A stretch of 64,000 bases of DNA from an uncultured Bacteroidales bacterium (GTDB lineage Bacteria; Bacteroidota; Bacteroidia; Bacteroidales; F082). The stretch is from contig CAMYYD010000010.1 of assembly GCA_947303395.1 (NCBI GenBank), forward strand, positions 1-64,000, given 5' to 3'. Each line of letters begins with the position of its first letter. Position 1 is the first letter of the stretch. Positions 42,448 through 51,961 of this stretch are shown piece by piece. The notes beneath the pieces are model-generated. The model did not search any database, was not told where the DNA came from, and saw only the letters and a program-made list of their open reading frames with translations. The position numbers and the translations under genes are program-made.

Positions 42448-45384
42448 ATGAAAAGACTATTATTAGTTTTGTCTTTCTGCTTTGTGATTGTTGGTGTTAA
42501 GGCACAAAACATTTGGAAACCAATCAGTTATAGCGGCACTTTTTTAGGAGCGGGGCCAGATGGCAGTATTTACACTACAAACTATATTGGCGACCATAAC
42601 ATCATGATTTCAAAGGATGATGGCGAGACATGGCAAGTGTCATTCCCTGGCGAAGGATGTTATTTTAATCCATTTTGTTTCACGGTAAGTAAAGAAGGAC
42701 GAGTGTTTGTTGTTGACAATCAATCGGATAGAGTTTTTTATACTAGCAACAACGGTCTTACTTGGCAGTATACTGAACCAATTCCCATTGAAAGCTGGGA
42801 TAATGCTTATATGTTGTATGCCGCCACTAACAACATTATTGTTGGAAGGACCAATGAACAAGATGTTTTCTATACAATCGACGGAGGTGTAACATGGCAA
42901 ATTCATCATCCTGATATTTTTGATCCGGATTATGCTATTTATGATATTATCGTCAATGAAAACGGCGATGTTTATGCCAGCATTTACAATCCTTTCAGGA
43001 CTAATATGGGTATTTATCATTCATCAGTTTACAATATAAATAACTGGGAGCTTATTGAATTTGACGGTTTGGGCATAAGGGATATAGCGTTCGACCCTGA
43101 AGGCAATGTGGTTTGCGGCGTGGTATCGGGTTCGTTTCCAGGATTTGTACATAAACCTGGATTCTATGCATTTTCATCAAACAACAGCATCGCCATTTCT
43201 GATAACGGCATTACATACACATGGAAAGAATTGCCAACTAAAGCAGTTTTAACATATTCATTAGACCATGGTGGCAGTTTTACTGAGATTGGCGAAGAGT
43301 TGCCTCTTTCAATGTTCACTTTTGAAGGGTCAATATATAAAGGGTTTGATAATCATTTGTATTTCCTTGGAAATGGTCTAAAAAAATCGGTAAGCAACGC
43401 CGATGATCTGATAAACCAAACGGATTCGTGTTGGAATGGCGGCGTTGCCTATTCGTTTGACGGCGGTGAAGGCACGTATGAAAACCCATATAGGATAGCT
43501 TCGGCGGAACAGCTCGCTTTACTCGGCGAATGGTGTGATCATGGCTGTTACGTTTTGACAAAAGACATCTGTCTGAATGGCTCAAATGGATTGATTTGGG
43601 ATCCGATAGGTAAAGTCATTGACGAATATAATTGGAGTAGTTTTTCGGGTGTTTTCGATGGCAACGGTCATAAAATATATGATATGCGTGTTGATGAGAC
43701 TTGCGGCTCAAAGACTGTCGGTTTGTTCGGCAACACTTATCGGGCGACCATTAAAAATGTGATTATTGAGAGCTCGTCTGTTGAAAATGATGCGGATAAC
43801 AGTTACAGCAAAGCAAGTGCCGCTTTGCTCGTCGGTCAAGCAGAACAGACAAATATCATCAGCTGCACGGTTAATGGTGTGGTGCATGGCACGTGCAACG
43901 ATAATCTTGAAGGAGGTTTCGTGGGCGGCATCGTCGGTTTCAGTGAGAAAAGTCATATAATTGACTGTTTCAATTATGCCTCAGTTAATGGTAATGTAGT
44001 CGGCGGAATCGTTGGGAAGTCGACACTGGACACCATATCTGTCTGCGGTAATTATGGCGATATTACCGGAATTATCACTGACAATGCGACAACATTTGCC
44101 GGCGGTATCTCAGGACAAGGTGATTATATCGCTGATTGTTTTAACCATGGTAATATTACCACCGTTTATGATGGCGATTCCATACATTCGTTGTTTTTTC
44201 TCGGCGGCATAGCTGGTTATGTATCGACAGAAGGTCATATCAATAACGTTTACAACATTGGTGACATTGAAGAGCCCGCTTCATCGGACTATGATTTAGG
44301 CATCATAGCGGGACATGCTTTGTCGGACGATTTCACCGATTGCTATTGGCATGGCGAATACAACATCCCTGTTTGTGGTAACCTTACCGTACAAAATTCA
44401 TGCGCTTTTAATTATGATGAAACGTCAGGCCGATGGATTCTCGACGAGTCACATCATGGCACCACCGATTTTCTCGACGCCTTGAACATCAGCTCATCAA
44501 GCAACTGTTACTGGTATTTAGATGGCAATGGCTATCCCAGACCGGGCTATTTCGGACTGAACTATTCGCTTATCGGAACAGAATGGTATTATGAGATAAC
44601 AAACGGAAACGGAGCTATAACCTATCAGCATTTGGAATGCGCCGCCGACACTGCCATCAACAGCAAGCGCGCCAAAGTGATTGTAAAAAGCAACACATTG
44701 TACGACAAAGATTTACGCTCAAAAATCACTCATGAATACATCGATTATGACGATGGTGTCGTTTATTGGTGGGACAAGCAATCAGAGAGTTATACAACCC
44801 TCTACAATTTCGATGCTCAAATTGGTGACGAATGGAGTATACATGTAGGTAATGAGAGTATCACTATGCATGTTGATAATGTGTATTACAATGATTATGA
44901 AGGTAAAACCTATCGTGTTATGACTGTCAGCGATGCGAACGACATCTTTAGCGGCGATATCATCTGCGGCATTGGGCACACCATGAGTTTCTTCCCTGAG
45001 AGACTGCTCAACAATCGCGATATCGACGTGGATGGTATCCGCTGCTATTGGAGTTTTGGCGAGCAGATGATACAATTCGGTGACACCGACTGTGATGAAA
45101 TTTATAACATCATTCATTTTGATGTTGAGGAAATTCAATCCGAGACGATTTCGGTTTATCCGAATCCGACAAATGGCGTAATCACAATTAAAATTGGCGA
45201 TAATGAGACGTTTCAGGAAACGTCTCTACAGGCGATGGAATACACCATCACAAATATTTGTGGCCAAATCGTCACACAAGGCATGATTTCGTCTGATAAT
45301 CAACAGATTAACATAGAAAACTTGCCGGATGGAATGTATTTTGTAAATATCAATAATCAAATTGTAAAGATTATTAAAAATTGA
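42448..45384 (+). CDS. T9SS-secreted protein: Asp-box/BNR propeller-like N-terminus, GLUG-type repeats and type A sorting domain
   Basis: Asp-box-like SKDDGETWQVSF, TSNNGLTWQYTE, TIDGGVTWQIHH; GGIVGFSEKSHIIDCFNYASV; C-terminus ISVYPNPTNGVITI. Confidence 0.85.
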   Translation: MKRLLLVLSFCFVIVGVKAQNIWKPISYSGTFLGAGPDGSIYTTNYIGDHNIMISKDDGETWQVSFPGEGCYFNPFCFTVSKEGRVFVVDNQSDRVFYTSNNGLTWQYTEPIPIESWDNAYMLYAATNNIIVGRTNEQDVFYTIDGGVTWQIHHPDIFDPDYAIYDIIVNENGDVYASIYNPFRTNMGIYHSSVYNINNWELIEFDGLGIRDIAFDPEGNVVCGVVSGSFPGFVHKPGFYAFSSNNSIAISDNGITYTWKELPTKAVLTYSLDHGGSFTEIGEELPLSMFTFEGSIYKGFDNHLYFLGNGLKKSVSNADDLINQTDSCWNGGVAYSFDGGEGTYENPYRIASAEQLALLGEWCDHGCYVLTKDICLNGSNGLIWDPIGKVIDEYNWSSFSGVFDGNGHKIYDMRVDETCGSKTVGLFGNTYRATIKNVIIESSSVENDADNSYSKASAALLVGQAEQTNIISCTVNGVVHGTCNDNLEGGFVGGIVGFSEKSHIIDCFNYASVNGNVVGGIVGKSTLDTISVCGNYGDITGIITDNATTFAGGISGQGDYIADCFNHGNITTVYDGDSIHSLFFLGGIAGYVSTEGHINNVYNIGDIEEPASSDYDLGIIAGHALSDDFTDCYWHGEYNIPVCGNLTVQNSCAFNYDETSGRWILDESHHGTTDFLDALNISSSSNCYWYLDGNGYPRPGYFGLNYSLIGTEWYYEITNGNGAITYQHLECAADTAINSKRAKVIVKSNTLYDKDLRSKITHEYIDYDDGVVYWWDKQSESYTTLYNFDAQIGDEWSIHVGNESITMHVDNVYYNDYEGKTYRVMTVSDANDIFSGDIICGIGHTMSFFPERLLNNRDIDVDGIRCYWSFGEQMIQFGDTDCDEIYNIIHFDVEEIQSETISVYPNPTNGVITIKIGDNETFQETSLQAMEYTITNICGQIVTQGMISSDNQQINIENLPDGMYFVNINNQIVKIIKN
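45205..45226. repeat. In-frame palindrome inside the T9SS C-terminal domain (copy B)
   Basis: GAGACGTTTC-ag-GAAACGTCTC, 10-bp perfect arms. Confidence 0.85.
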
Positions 45385-45395
45385 GAATAAAATTA

Positions 45396-45437
45396 CGGCG
45401 CTGCTTTAAGGGCATTAACGCCATTAAAGCAGCGCCG
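45396..45437. terminator. Strong hairpin between convergent genes
   Basis: CGGCGCTGCTTTAA ... TTAAAGCAGCGCCG, 14-bp perfect arms with inner GGC/GCC pairing. Confidence 0.7.
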
Positions 45438-45457
45438 CATTAATTACTTTTACACTA

Positions 45458-48400
45458 TTAATGTGTCTTATCCGGCCACTCCGGCACTGCTGGTGCTTCC
45501 GGCCAGTCCTTCATCTGTTCAAGGATTACCTCGATAGCCTTGTCAAGCTGGGCGTCAACGCCATTGAACTCATCGTATGGATTGTTGTCGATGACGATAT
45601 CAGGATCGACACCGTGTCCCTCGATGATCCAGTTACCGTTTTGGTCGAACGGAGCGAACTCAGGACGGTTCAAAGTGCCGCCATCGATGAACGGCAAGCT
45701 GCCACGGATGCCAACAACACCGCCCCATGAGCGTGTACCGATGGTCGTACCGAGCTTATAGTGCTTGAACTGCCACGGGAACAGGTCACCGTCGGATGCT
45801 GAATATTTATTGAACAACAACACTTTAGGTCCGTTCATCATCTGGTTTGGCTTGATTTCGGCAGCGCTGCCGTTGCGTGTGATGGTCCACATCGCTGCTT
45901 CACGGCGCAGACGTTCGATAATCATTGGAGAGACGTTGCCACCGCCATTGCCACGGTCGTCGATAATCAGAGCCTTCTTGGTGAGCTGTGGATAGAAATA
46001 TTTCACGAACTCGTTCAAGCCCTCAGGTCCCATATCAGGGATGTGGATGTAGCCCACCTGACCGTTGGTCGCCTTGTTGACTTTCTCGATGTTGTTTTGC
46101 ACCATATTGTAATAATAGAGCGAGTTTTCGCTTGATATCGGTGTAACCACCACGTCGCGGGCACCGTTTTCCGATGCTTTAGTGTTTAAAGTTAAAACGA
46201 CAGCCTTGCCAGCTTTGTCAACCAAAGACTCGTAGATGTTGTTCATGTTTTTTGTTGACACGCCATCGACAGCCACGATGAAGTCGCCTTCCTTAGCATT
46301 TACGCCTATTTCGGTCAATGGTGAGATTGTTGCGTCGTTCCAGCTCTCCCCTTTCAAAATCTTCTTGATTTTGTAATAACCGCTACCGTCACGCTCAAGT
46401 TCAGCGCCAAGCAGACCGAGTTTGAGACGTGGTGTCTCGACGCGGTCGCCGCCACCGGTGTATGCATGTCCGATGTTCAATTCACCAATCATCTCGCCGA
46501 TGAGGTAGTTGACATCGTTACGGTCGCCGCAATAAGGAATCAACACCGAGTATTTATCGTGGATTGCCGGCCAGTCGTTGCCGTGCATGTTTGGCGCATA
46601 GAAGAAATCGCGCATCTGACGCCATGCCTCGGTGTAGATCTGAGCCCATTCCTCATGCAGATTGACCCATTTCTTCATGTTCGAGAGGTCAACAGGATTG
46701 TCGATGCTCTTCACTTCGCGCTTTGGAGCGTTGATAACCGCCATGTCCCAACGTTTTCTGATAATCATCTTCTTTCCGTCAGGAGTCAATCCATAGCCGT
46801 TGAAGTCGCCGATTCTAGTAGCTTCTTTTTCCTCCAAATCATAGTAATACAAGCCGCCGCCACGGTTGCCCCAAGACATATAATAAAGCCCGTTTTCAAC
46901 ACCTTTGAGCTCGTAATAATATGCGGTTTTGATGTCTGGCAACGGGATGATACGACTCATAATGCCTTCAAAATCAATCTTTATCGACTTATCTTCTTTC
47001 TTTGAATCTTTTTTCTTGTCTTTGCCAGATTTTTCTTCTTTTGCCTCGCCTTTTTCGACTTTCACTTCGTCATTCTTTGCGAGGAACGGCGATGGGGTGT
47101 CTTTCTGCAAAGTAATCAAATAGATGCGGCTCTGCTCACGATAGGCGTAGTTCCACTCCACGCTGCTGTATGTCGGGTTGAAATCACGTTCTGAGGTGAA
47201 ATACAGATACTTTCCGTTCTTGTCGAAGGTCGGATTCGATGAGTTGAACCAAGTGTCGGTGACAGGCTCAGTCTTCTGAGTATCAACGTTATAAATGAAA
47301 ATTCTGCTAAACTCCGACATGTTTGCATCTGTGTAAGCTATCCATTTGCTGTCGGGCGACCATGTAAAATCTCCCATCTCACCAGCCTGGCTCTTTGCCA
47401 CCTCAGTCACTTTCTTCGAAGCGACGTCAATCATCATGAGGCGGTTCATTTTGTCGTACCAGGCAATCTTTTTGCTATCTGGCGACCATGAAGGCTGGTA
47501 TTTGTATGTCTCCGAAACCGATTTAGAATCAGTGAGTTGGATAGCCTCCTCTTTGCCATCCTGTTTCTGGATGAAAAGTTCGTCGTTGCCAGTTTTATCA
47601 GAGATGTAAGCGATATATTCGCCATCAGGAGACCATGCGACGTTGCGGTCGTGGACGCCGTCAGATTTTGTGAGATTACGAGTAATTCCTGACTCTACAG
47701 GCAATGTCCAAACATCACCGCGAGCACCTAAGACGATACGTTTGCCATCAGGAGACACATCACCCGAGGTTATGAATTTCGATGCGTCGATGTATTTCGT
47801 TCTCGATGATATGCCATCGTTGACGATTCTCACTTTTATCGGGTGAATGCTGTTGTCCTTCAAGCTCAGACGATACAACATGCCGCCATTTTCATAAACG
47901 ATGTCGTTGTCACCAAGCGAAGGATATTTCACATCGTAATAAGTGTAATCAGTAACCTTCGTAAGTGCCTTTGTGTTCAAGTCATAGCAGAAGATATTCA
48001 TCGTTCTGTCACGGTCGGAGCAGAAATAAATCTTATTGCCAGCCCACATCGGGAAGATGTCTTGAGCGACGTTGTTGGTTATGTTTGTGAGTTCTTTCGT
48101 GTTGAAGTCGAAAATCCAGATATCGTCGGCCATACCGCCACGATAGTATTTCCATGTACGGAACTCGCGCATCACTCTGTTGAATGCAATCTTTTGACCG
48201 TCAGGAGAATAGCTAATCCAGCCGCCTTCTTCAAAAGGGAGCTGCTCGCCAAGTCCACCGTTGATGTTTGCCACAAAAAGATGTCCGACGAAATCATCCC
48301 AAGTGATTCTGCGTGAACGATATACGATGTTTTCGTTGTCTTTCCATGTCATCACGATATTGTTCGGTCCCATGCGGTCTGAGAGGTCGTCACGGTCGAG

Positions 48401-48727
48401 GGTTGCAGTGTAGGTAACACGTTTAGGCTCACCACCTTGCGATGGCATCACGTAAACCTCGGTATTGCCGTCGTACTGGCCAGTAAATGCAATGTTTTTT
48501 CCGTCTGGAGAGAATCTCGCAAAGATCTCGAATCCGTCAGAGTCGTTAGTCAGTTGGCGAGCCTCACCGCCGTTGATGTCGACAGTGTAAAGGTCACCGG
48601 CGTAGCTGAAGACCACCTGGTTTCCGTGAATTGCCGGAAAACGCAGCATCTTAGCCTCATTCTGTGCTTGAAGTGACAATGTGCCTAATGCAAGCAACAT
48701 GCTGAAAATCAATAAGTTTTTCTTCAT
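45458..48727 (-). CDS. Tricorn-like S41 family peptidase with N-terminal beta-propeller(s)
   Basis: WD40-like PD40 repeats (FSPDGKNIAFTG, WSPDGEYIAYISD), PDZ region, ALIIDDRGNGGGNVSPMI, SASDGDLFPWQFKHY. Confidence 0.92.
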   Translation of the reverse strand: MKKNLLIFSMLLALGTLSLQAQNEAKMLRFPAIHGNQVVFSYAGDLYTVDINGGEARQLTNDSDGFEIFARFSPDGKNIAFTGQYDGNTEVYVMPSQGGEPKRVTYTATLDRDDLSDRMGPNNIVMTWKDNENIVYRSRRITWDDFVGHLFVANINGGLGEQLPFEEGGWISYSPDGQKIAFNRVMREFRTWKYYRGGMADDIWIFDFNTKELTNITNNVAQDIFPMWAGNKIYFCSDRDRTMNIFCYDLNTKALTKVTDYTYYDVKYPSLGDNDIVYENGGMLYRLSLKDNSIHPIKVRIVNDGISSRTKYIDASKFITSGDVSPDGKRIVLGARGDVWTLPVESGITRNLTKSDGVHDRNVAWSPDGEYIAYISDKTGNDELFIQKQDGKEEAIQLTDSKSVSETYKYQPSWSPDSKKIAWYDKMNRLMMIDVASKKVTEVAKSQAGEMGDFTWSPDSKWIAYTDANMSEFSRIFIYNVDTQKTEPVTDTWFNSSNPTFDKNGKYLYFTSERDFNPTYSSVEWNYAYREQSRIYLITLQKDTPSPFLAKNDEVKVEKGEAKEEKSGKDKKKDSKKEDKSIKIDFEGIMSRIIPLPDIKTAYYYELKGVENGLYYMSWGNRGGGLYYYDLEEKEATRIGDFNGYGLTPDGKKMIIRKRWDMAVINAPKREVKSIDNPVDLSNMKKWVNLHEEWAQIYTEAWRQMRDFFYAPNMHGNDWPAIHDKYSVLIPYCGDRNDVNYLIGEMIGELNIGHAYTGGGDRVETPRLKLGLLGAELERDGSGYYKIKKILKGESWNDATISPLTEIGVNAKEGDFIVAVDGVSTKNMNNIYESLVDKAGKAVVLTLNTKASENGARDVVVTPISSENSLYYYNMVQNNIEKVNKATNGQVGYIHIPDMGPEGLNEFVKYFYPQLTKKALIIDDRGNGGGNVSPMIIERLRREAAMWTITRNGSAAEIKPNQMMNGPKVLLFNKYSASDGDLFPWQFKHYKLGTTIGTRSWGGVVGIRGSLPFIDGGTLNRPEFAPFDQNGNWIIEGHGVDPDIVIDNNPYDEFNGVDAQLDKAIEVILEQMKDWPEAPAVPEWPDKTH

Positions 48728-48739
48728 TTTTATTAAGTT

Positions 48740-51700
48740 TTAAAATAGTCTGTCCATCTTCACTTCAACAGCTTTTACCTCATCTCCTATATAAACGAGA
48801 TAAGCCTTGATATGCTGCATGCGATTCATCTGAATTATAGCACTCATATAATCACGCAGCTGGTTGTAGTATTTTTCATGCTCTTTACCAGTTTTGTAAT
48901 CGATGAGAATGGTTCCTTGAGGCGTTTCCGCGTACCGGTCAGGACGAATGATTCTGCCGTCGTAAGTGTGGATATCCATCTCGTTTTTCACAATGGCATC
49001 GTCAGAAAATGCTGGCTTAAGTTGCGGAATATCAGTTACTTTACGGAAAGTCTCAAGTAGTTTTGCTGCCTGCTCCTCGTCAATGGTTCCATCATTGACA
49101 TATGGTCGTAATGCCTTTTCTGCGTCGTCAATCGTGCGGATTTTCGACAGAATCTGATGCACCAGTGATCCCCATTCTTCTGGCATGAACGAACCTTTTT
49201 CAGCCCAAATCATGGTCGGATCGGGGTCAACTTGTAGCTTTTCGGACCAATCCAACGATTTCGGAGCCTCCTCGCCTGCTGCCAACTCCAAAACCCCGAC
49301 ATCGTCCTTGCTATTTTCTTTCTCTTTGATTTCCAATATGGTAGATGCAGCATCTCCATAATTATACGATGTCTTCTCCTCGCCTTCCTGAGCTTCAATC
49401 TCATTCTTGTTTAAAAAATAATCATCGAAACCAGGAACGTCATTTTCTGATTTAATATGTTGAATATCAAGATTATCCGCAAAGAAATCGGTAAAAATAT
49501 TGTATCCGTCGGCAGGACGTTTGTCATTGGTGTAAACGAACAACATGTTCTTGGCACGTGTCATCGCAACGTACATGATGTCAAGCACATCAAGCATAGT
49601 CTTAGCGTTTTCTTTTTCAACCAGAGGCTCGTAGATTGTGCCTTTTAACTTCTCTTTCGACAGCTTTAGCAAAAACGCATCAAGATATGGAATATCTTTA
49701 GCATCTTGATTATCAGCGCATTGTATCCACATCTCGTTTTGTGTGAAACCATGAGCCGAGGTCAGACTGGTGTCAGCATAAGGATACAAAACAATATTGA
49801 ATTCCAATCCTTTAGCCTTGTGAATGGTCATAATATTGACGTAGTTGAGGTCACCGGTAATCTGTACCGCCAACTTGTCTTTTTTCTTATCCCAAAACTC
49901 CAGAAAATCGTCGATTCCAGCGCTGTGACGGCATTGCCATTCGTAGACGGTGTTCATGAAATATTGCAGGAACACGTCGTCTAATATGTTGAAATTGTAT
50001 TGGTTACAGATTTGGATAAAAAGGTCATAAATACCACCCGTAGGGGCAAATATTTTGTCCGATGATTGGGCAAAAGATGTATCGCCACCACAAGACGTGG
50101 CAAAAAATTCCACAGCATGTTTCGTCACTGGATTTTTGTCATCGACCATCAATTTCAATGTGTTGACAATCAACTGAACCTTGTCGGAGGTCTGCAACAA
50201 CACCGATTCAGCCGACAAAACCTCAATGCCGTTTTCGACCAGATAATTGGCAATGTCAGTGCCATCGTTATTGGCTCGAACTAAAATTGTAATATCTTTA
50301 TAATCAACTCCTTGGTTGTGCAAATCTATAATTTGCTTTAACATCGAGGCCTTGACCTTATCCTTGTATTCAGATACCTCCATGTCACCGTGAAACACCT
50401 CAACAGAGACGAAACCATCAGGTTTTTTAGGGTCGTAAATCTGTTCGGCATCATGGTAAACATCTGTGATATTTATATAACGTTCGGCAAATCTGTAAAA
50501 CGTGTTGTTGAATTTTATCACGTTTTTCGACGAGCGATAATTCGTTCCAAGCGTCATCTTTTGTGCCGAATTTACGAATTGTGTCTCACAACGTGCACCG
50601 AACTCGCCTTCCGGACATTTGTAAATCCTTGGCAAATTGATGATTTGTTCGACTTCACCGCTTCTAAACCTGTAAATCGACTGTTTCGCGTCGCCAACAA
50701 TCATGTTCATATTGCCGAAAGAGAGGCTGTTTTCCATCAACGGCAGGAAATTCTGCCACTGCAGCACCGAAGTGTCCTGAAACTCATCAATGAAATAATG
50801 CCTGTACTTCTCGCCTATCCTCTCGTAAATGAACGGCACCGAACAATCGCCCAAGATATCGGAAATACGCTTGTTAAACTCCGAAATATGCACCTGCGCT
50901 GTCTCAGAAATATATTGGCGTATCAGTTCGAAAATATGACTTCTCAGAACATACAAAAACAGATTTTTCTCAATAATTTCAAATACTAACTTCTTGGAAT
51001 ACAGCGCTTTATATTTATCAATCGCATCGGCGTAAACTGCGACGATAATATCTTCGGCAACCAGACTTTTTGCATCGTTCCAGCGTTTTTCGCCACTCAA
51101 AATCTTCTCAATCGTGGCCGTCGTTACCGTACTTTTGCCTTCCAGCATCTTCTTTTTCACTGATGGCAAGCCTGTCTTAGCCTTTCCGTTGTAATCTTGT
51201 TCAGTGATGCCTAAATTCGTCTCCTCTGTTTCTATATTATTGATAATCAGAGATAAAGCATCTTTCATCTTCTCGTTTTCAGAATGAACGTATTTCTTTA
51301 TCTCTTTGTATTTATCTTCATCTAAGTCACTGAAACTCTTATAATTACCTTTACGATAAGCGTCTTCTGAAAGCAGTTTTTCGATATATTCGCCAATAGG
51401 CTTTTTAACGTTCCACGAAGTCTCTTCCGACAGGTTATATTCGACAAAATTCGACAAAATAGTGGTTATGAAATGGTTTTTGCCGATTTCATCAGAAATG
51501 CGCTTAACAATCTCGTCGATAAGATCATCGTTGTCCAAAATCACACTGTATTGTCCAGGAAGCTCCAATTCTCGCGCGAAACTGCGTGATAGTCGTTGCA
51601 CGAAACTGTCGATAGTGCAGACAGCAAAGTCGCTGTAGTTATGCAACATTCTGACATACAATCGTTTAGCCCTATTTGCCAATTCATTTTCATCAACTCC

Positions 51701-51961
51701 GATTGTGGCCGTCAGATAATTGCGCATCTGTACAATGTCTTCGTTTTTCGAGCTTTCGCTTATGCCAAGCAAAAAACGTAAAATCTTGGCTTTCATCTCG
51801 TTAGCCGCCTTGTTGGTGAATGTTACAGCCAAAATTTCCCGATAAGCATCGACATTATCGCCAAGACAAAGCGTGAGATATTCCTTCACTAAAGTGAAAG
51901 TTTTGCCAGAGCCCGCTGAGGCTTTGTAAATCTTAAAAGGCTTATTTTGGTACTGGTTCAT
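48740..51961 (-). CDS. UvrD/AddA-like helicase with C-terminal PD-(D/E)XK (RecB-type) nuclease domain
   Basis: YKASAGSGKTFTLVKEYL, FIDEFQDTSVLQWQNF, VGDAKQSIYRFR, TIHKAKGLEFNIV, TILIDYKTGKEHEKYYNQL. Confidence 0.92.
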   Translation of the reverse strand: MNQYQNKPFKIYKASAGSGKTFTLVKEYLTLCLGDNVDAYREILAVTFTNKAANEMKAKILRFLLGISESSKNEDIVQMRNYLTATIGVDENELANRAKRLYVRMLHNYSDFAVCTIDSFVQRLSRSFARELELPGQYSVILDNDDLIDEIVKRISDEIGKNHFITTILSNFVEYNLSEETSWNVKKPIGEYIEKLLSEDAYRKGNYKSFSDLDEDKYKEIKKYVHSENEKMKDALSLIINNIETEETNLGITEQDYNGKAKTGLPSVKKKMLEGKSTVTTATIEKILSGEKRWNDAKSLVAEDIIVAVYADAIDKYKALYSKKLVFEIIEKNLFLYVLRSHIFELIRQYISETAQVHISEFNKRISDILGDCSVPFIYERIGEKYRHYFIDEFQDTSVLQWQNFLPLMENSLSFGNMNMIVGDAKQSIYRFRSGEVEQIINLPRIYKCPEGEFGARCETQFVNSAQKMTLGTNYRSSKNVIKFNNTFYRFAERYINITDVYHDAEQIYDPKKPDGFVSVEVFHGDMEVSEYKDKVKASMLKQIIDLHNQGVDYKDITILVRANNDGTDIANYLVENGIEVLSAESVLLQTSDKVQLIVNTLKLMVDDKNPVTKHAVEFFATSCGGDTSFAQSSDKIFAPTGGIYDLFIQICNQYNFNILDDVFLQYFMNTVYEWQCRHSAGIDDFLEFWDKKKDKLAVQITGDLNYVNIMTIHKAKGLEFNIVLYPYADTSLTSAHGFTQNEMWIQCADNQDAKDIPYLDAFLLKLSKEKLKGTIYEPLVEKENAKTMLDVLDIMYVAMTRAKNMLFVYTNDKRPADGYNIFTDFFADNLDIQHIKSENDVPGFDDYFLNKNEIEAQEGEEKTSYNYGDAASTILEIKEKENSKDDVGVLELAAGEEAPKSLDWSEKLQVDPDPTMIWAEKGSFMPEEWGSLVHQILSKIRTIDDAEKALRPYVNDGTIDEEQAAKLLETFRKVTDIPQLKPAFSDDAIVKNEMDIHTYDGRIIRPDRYAETPQGTILIDYKTGKEHEKYYNQLRDYMSAIIQMNRMQHIKAYLVYIGDEVKAVEVKMDRLF

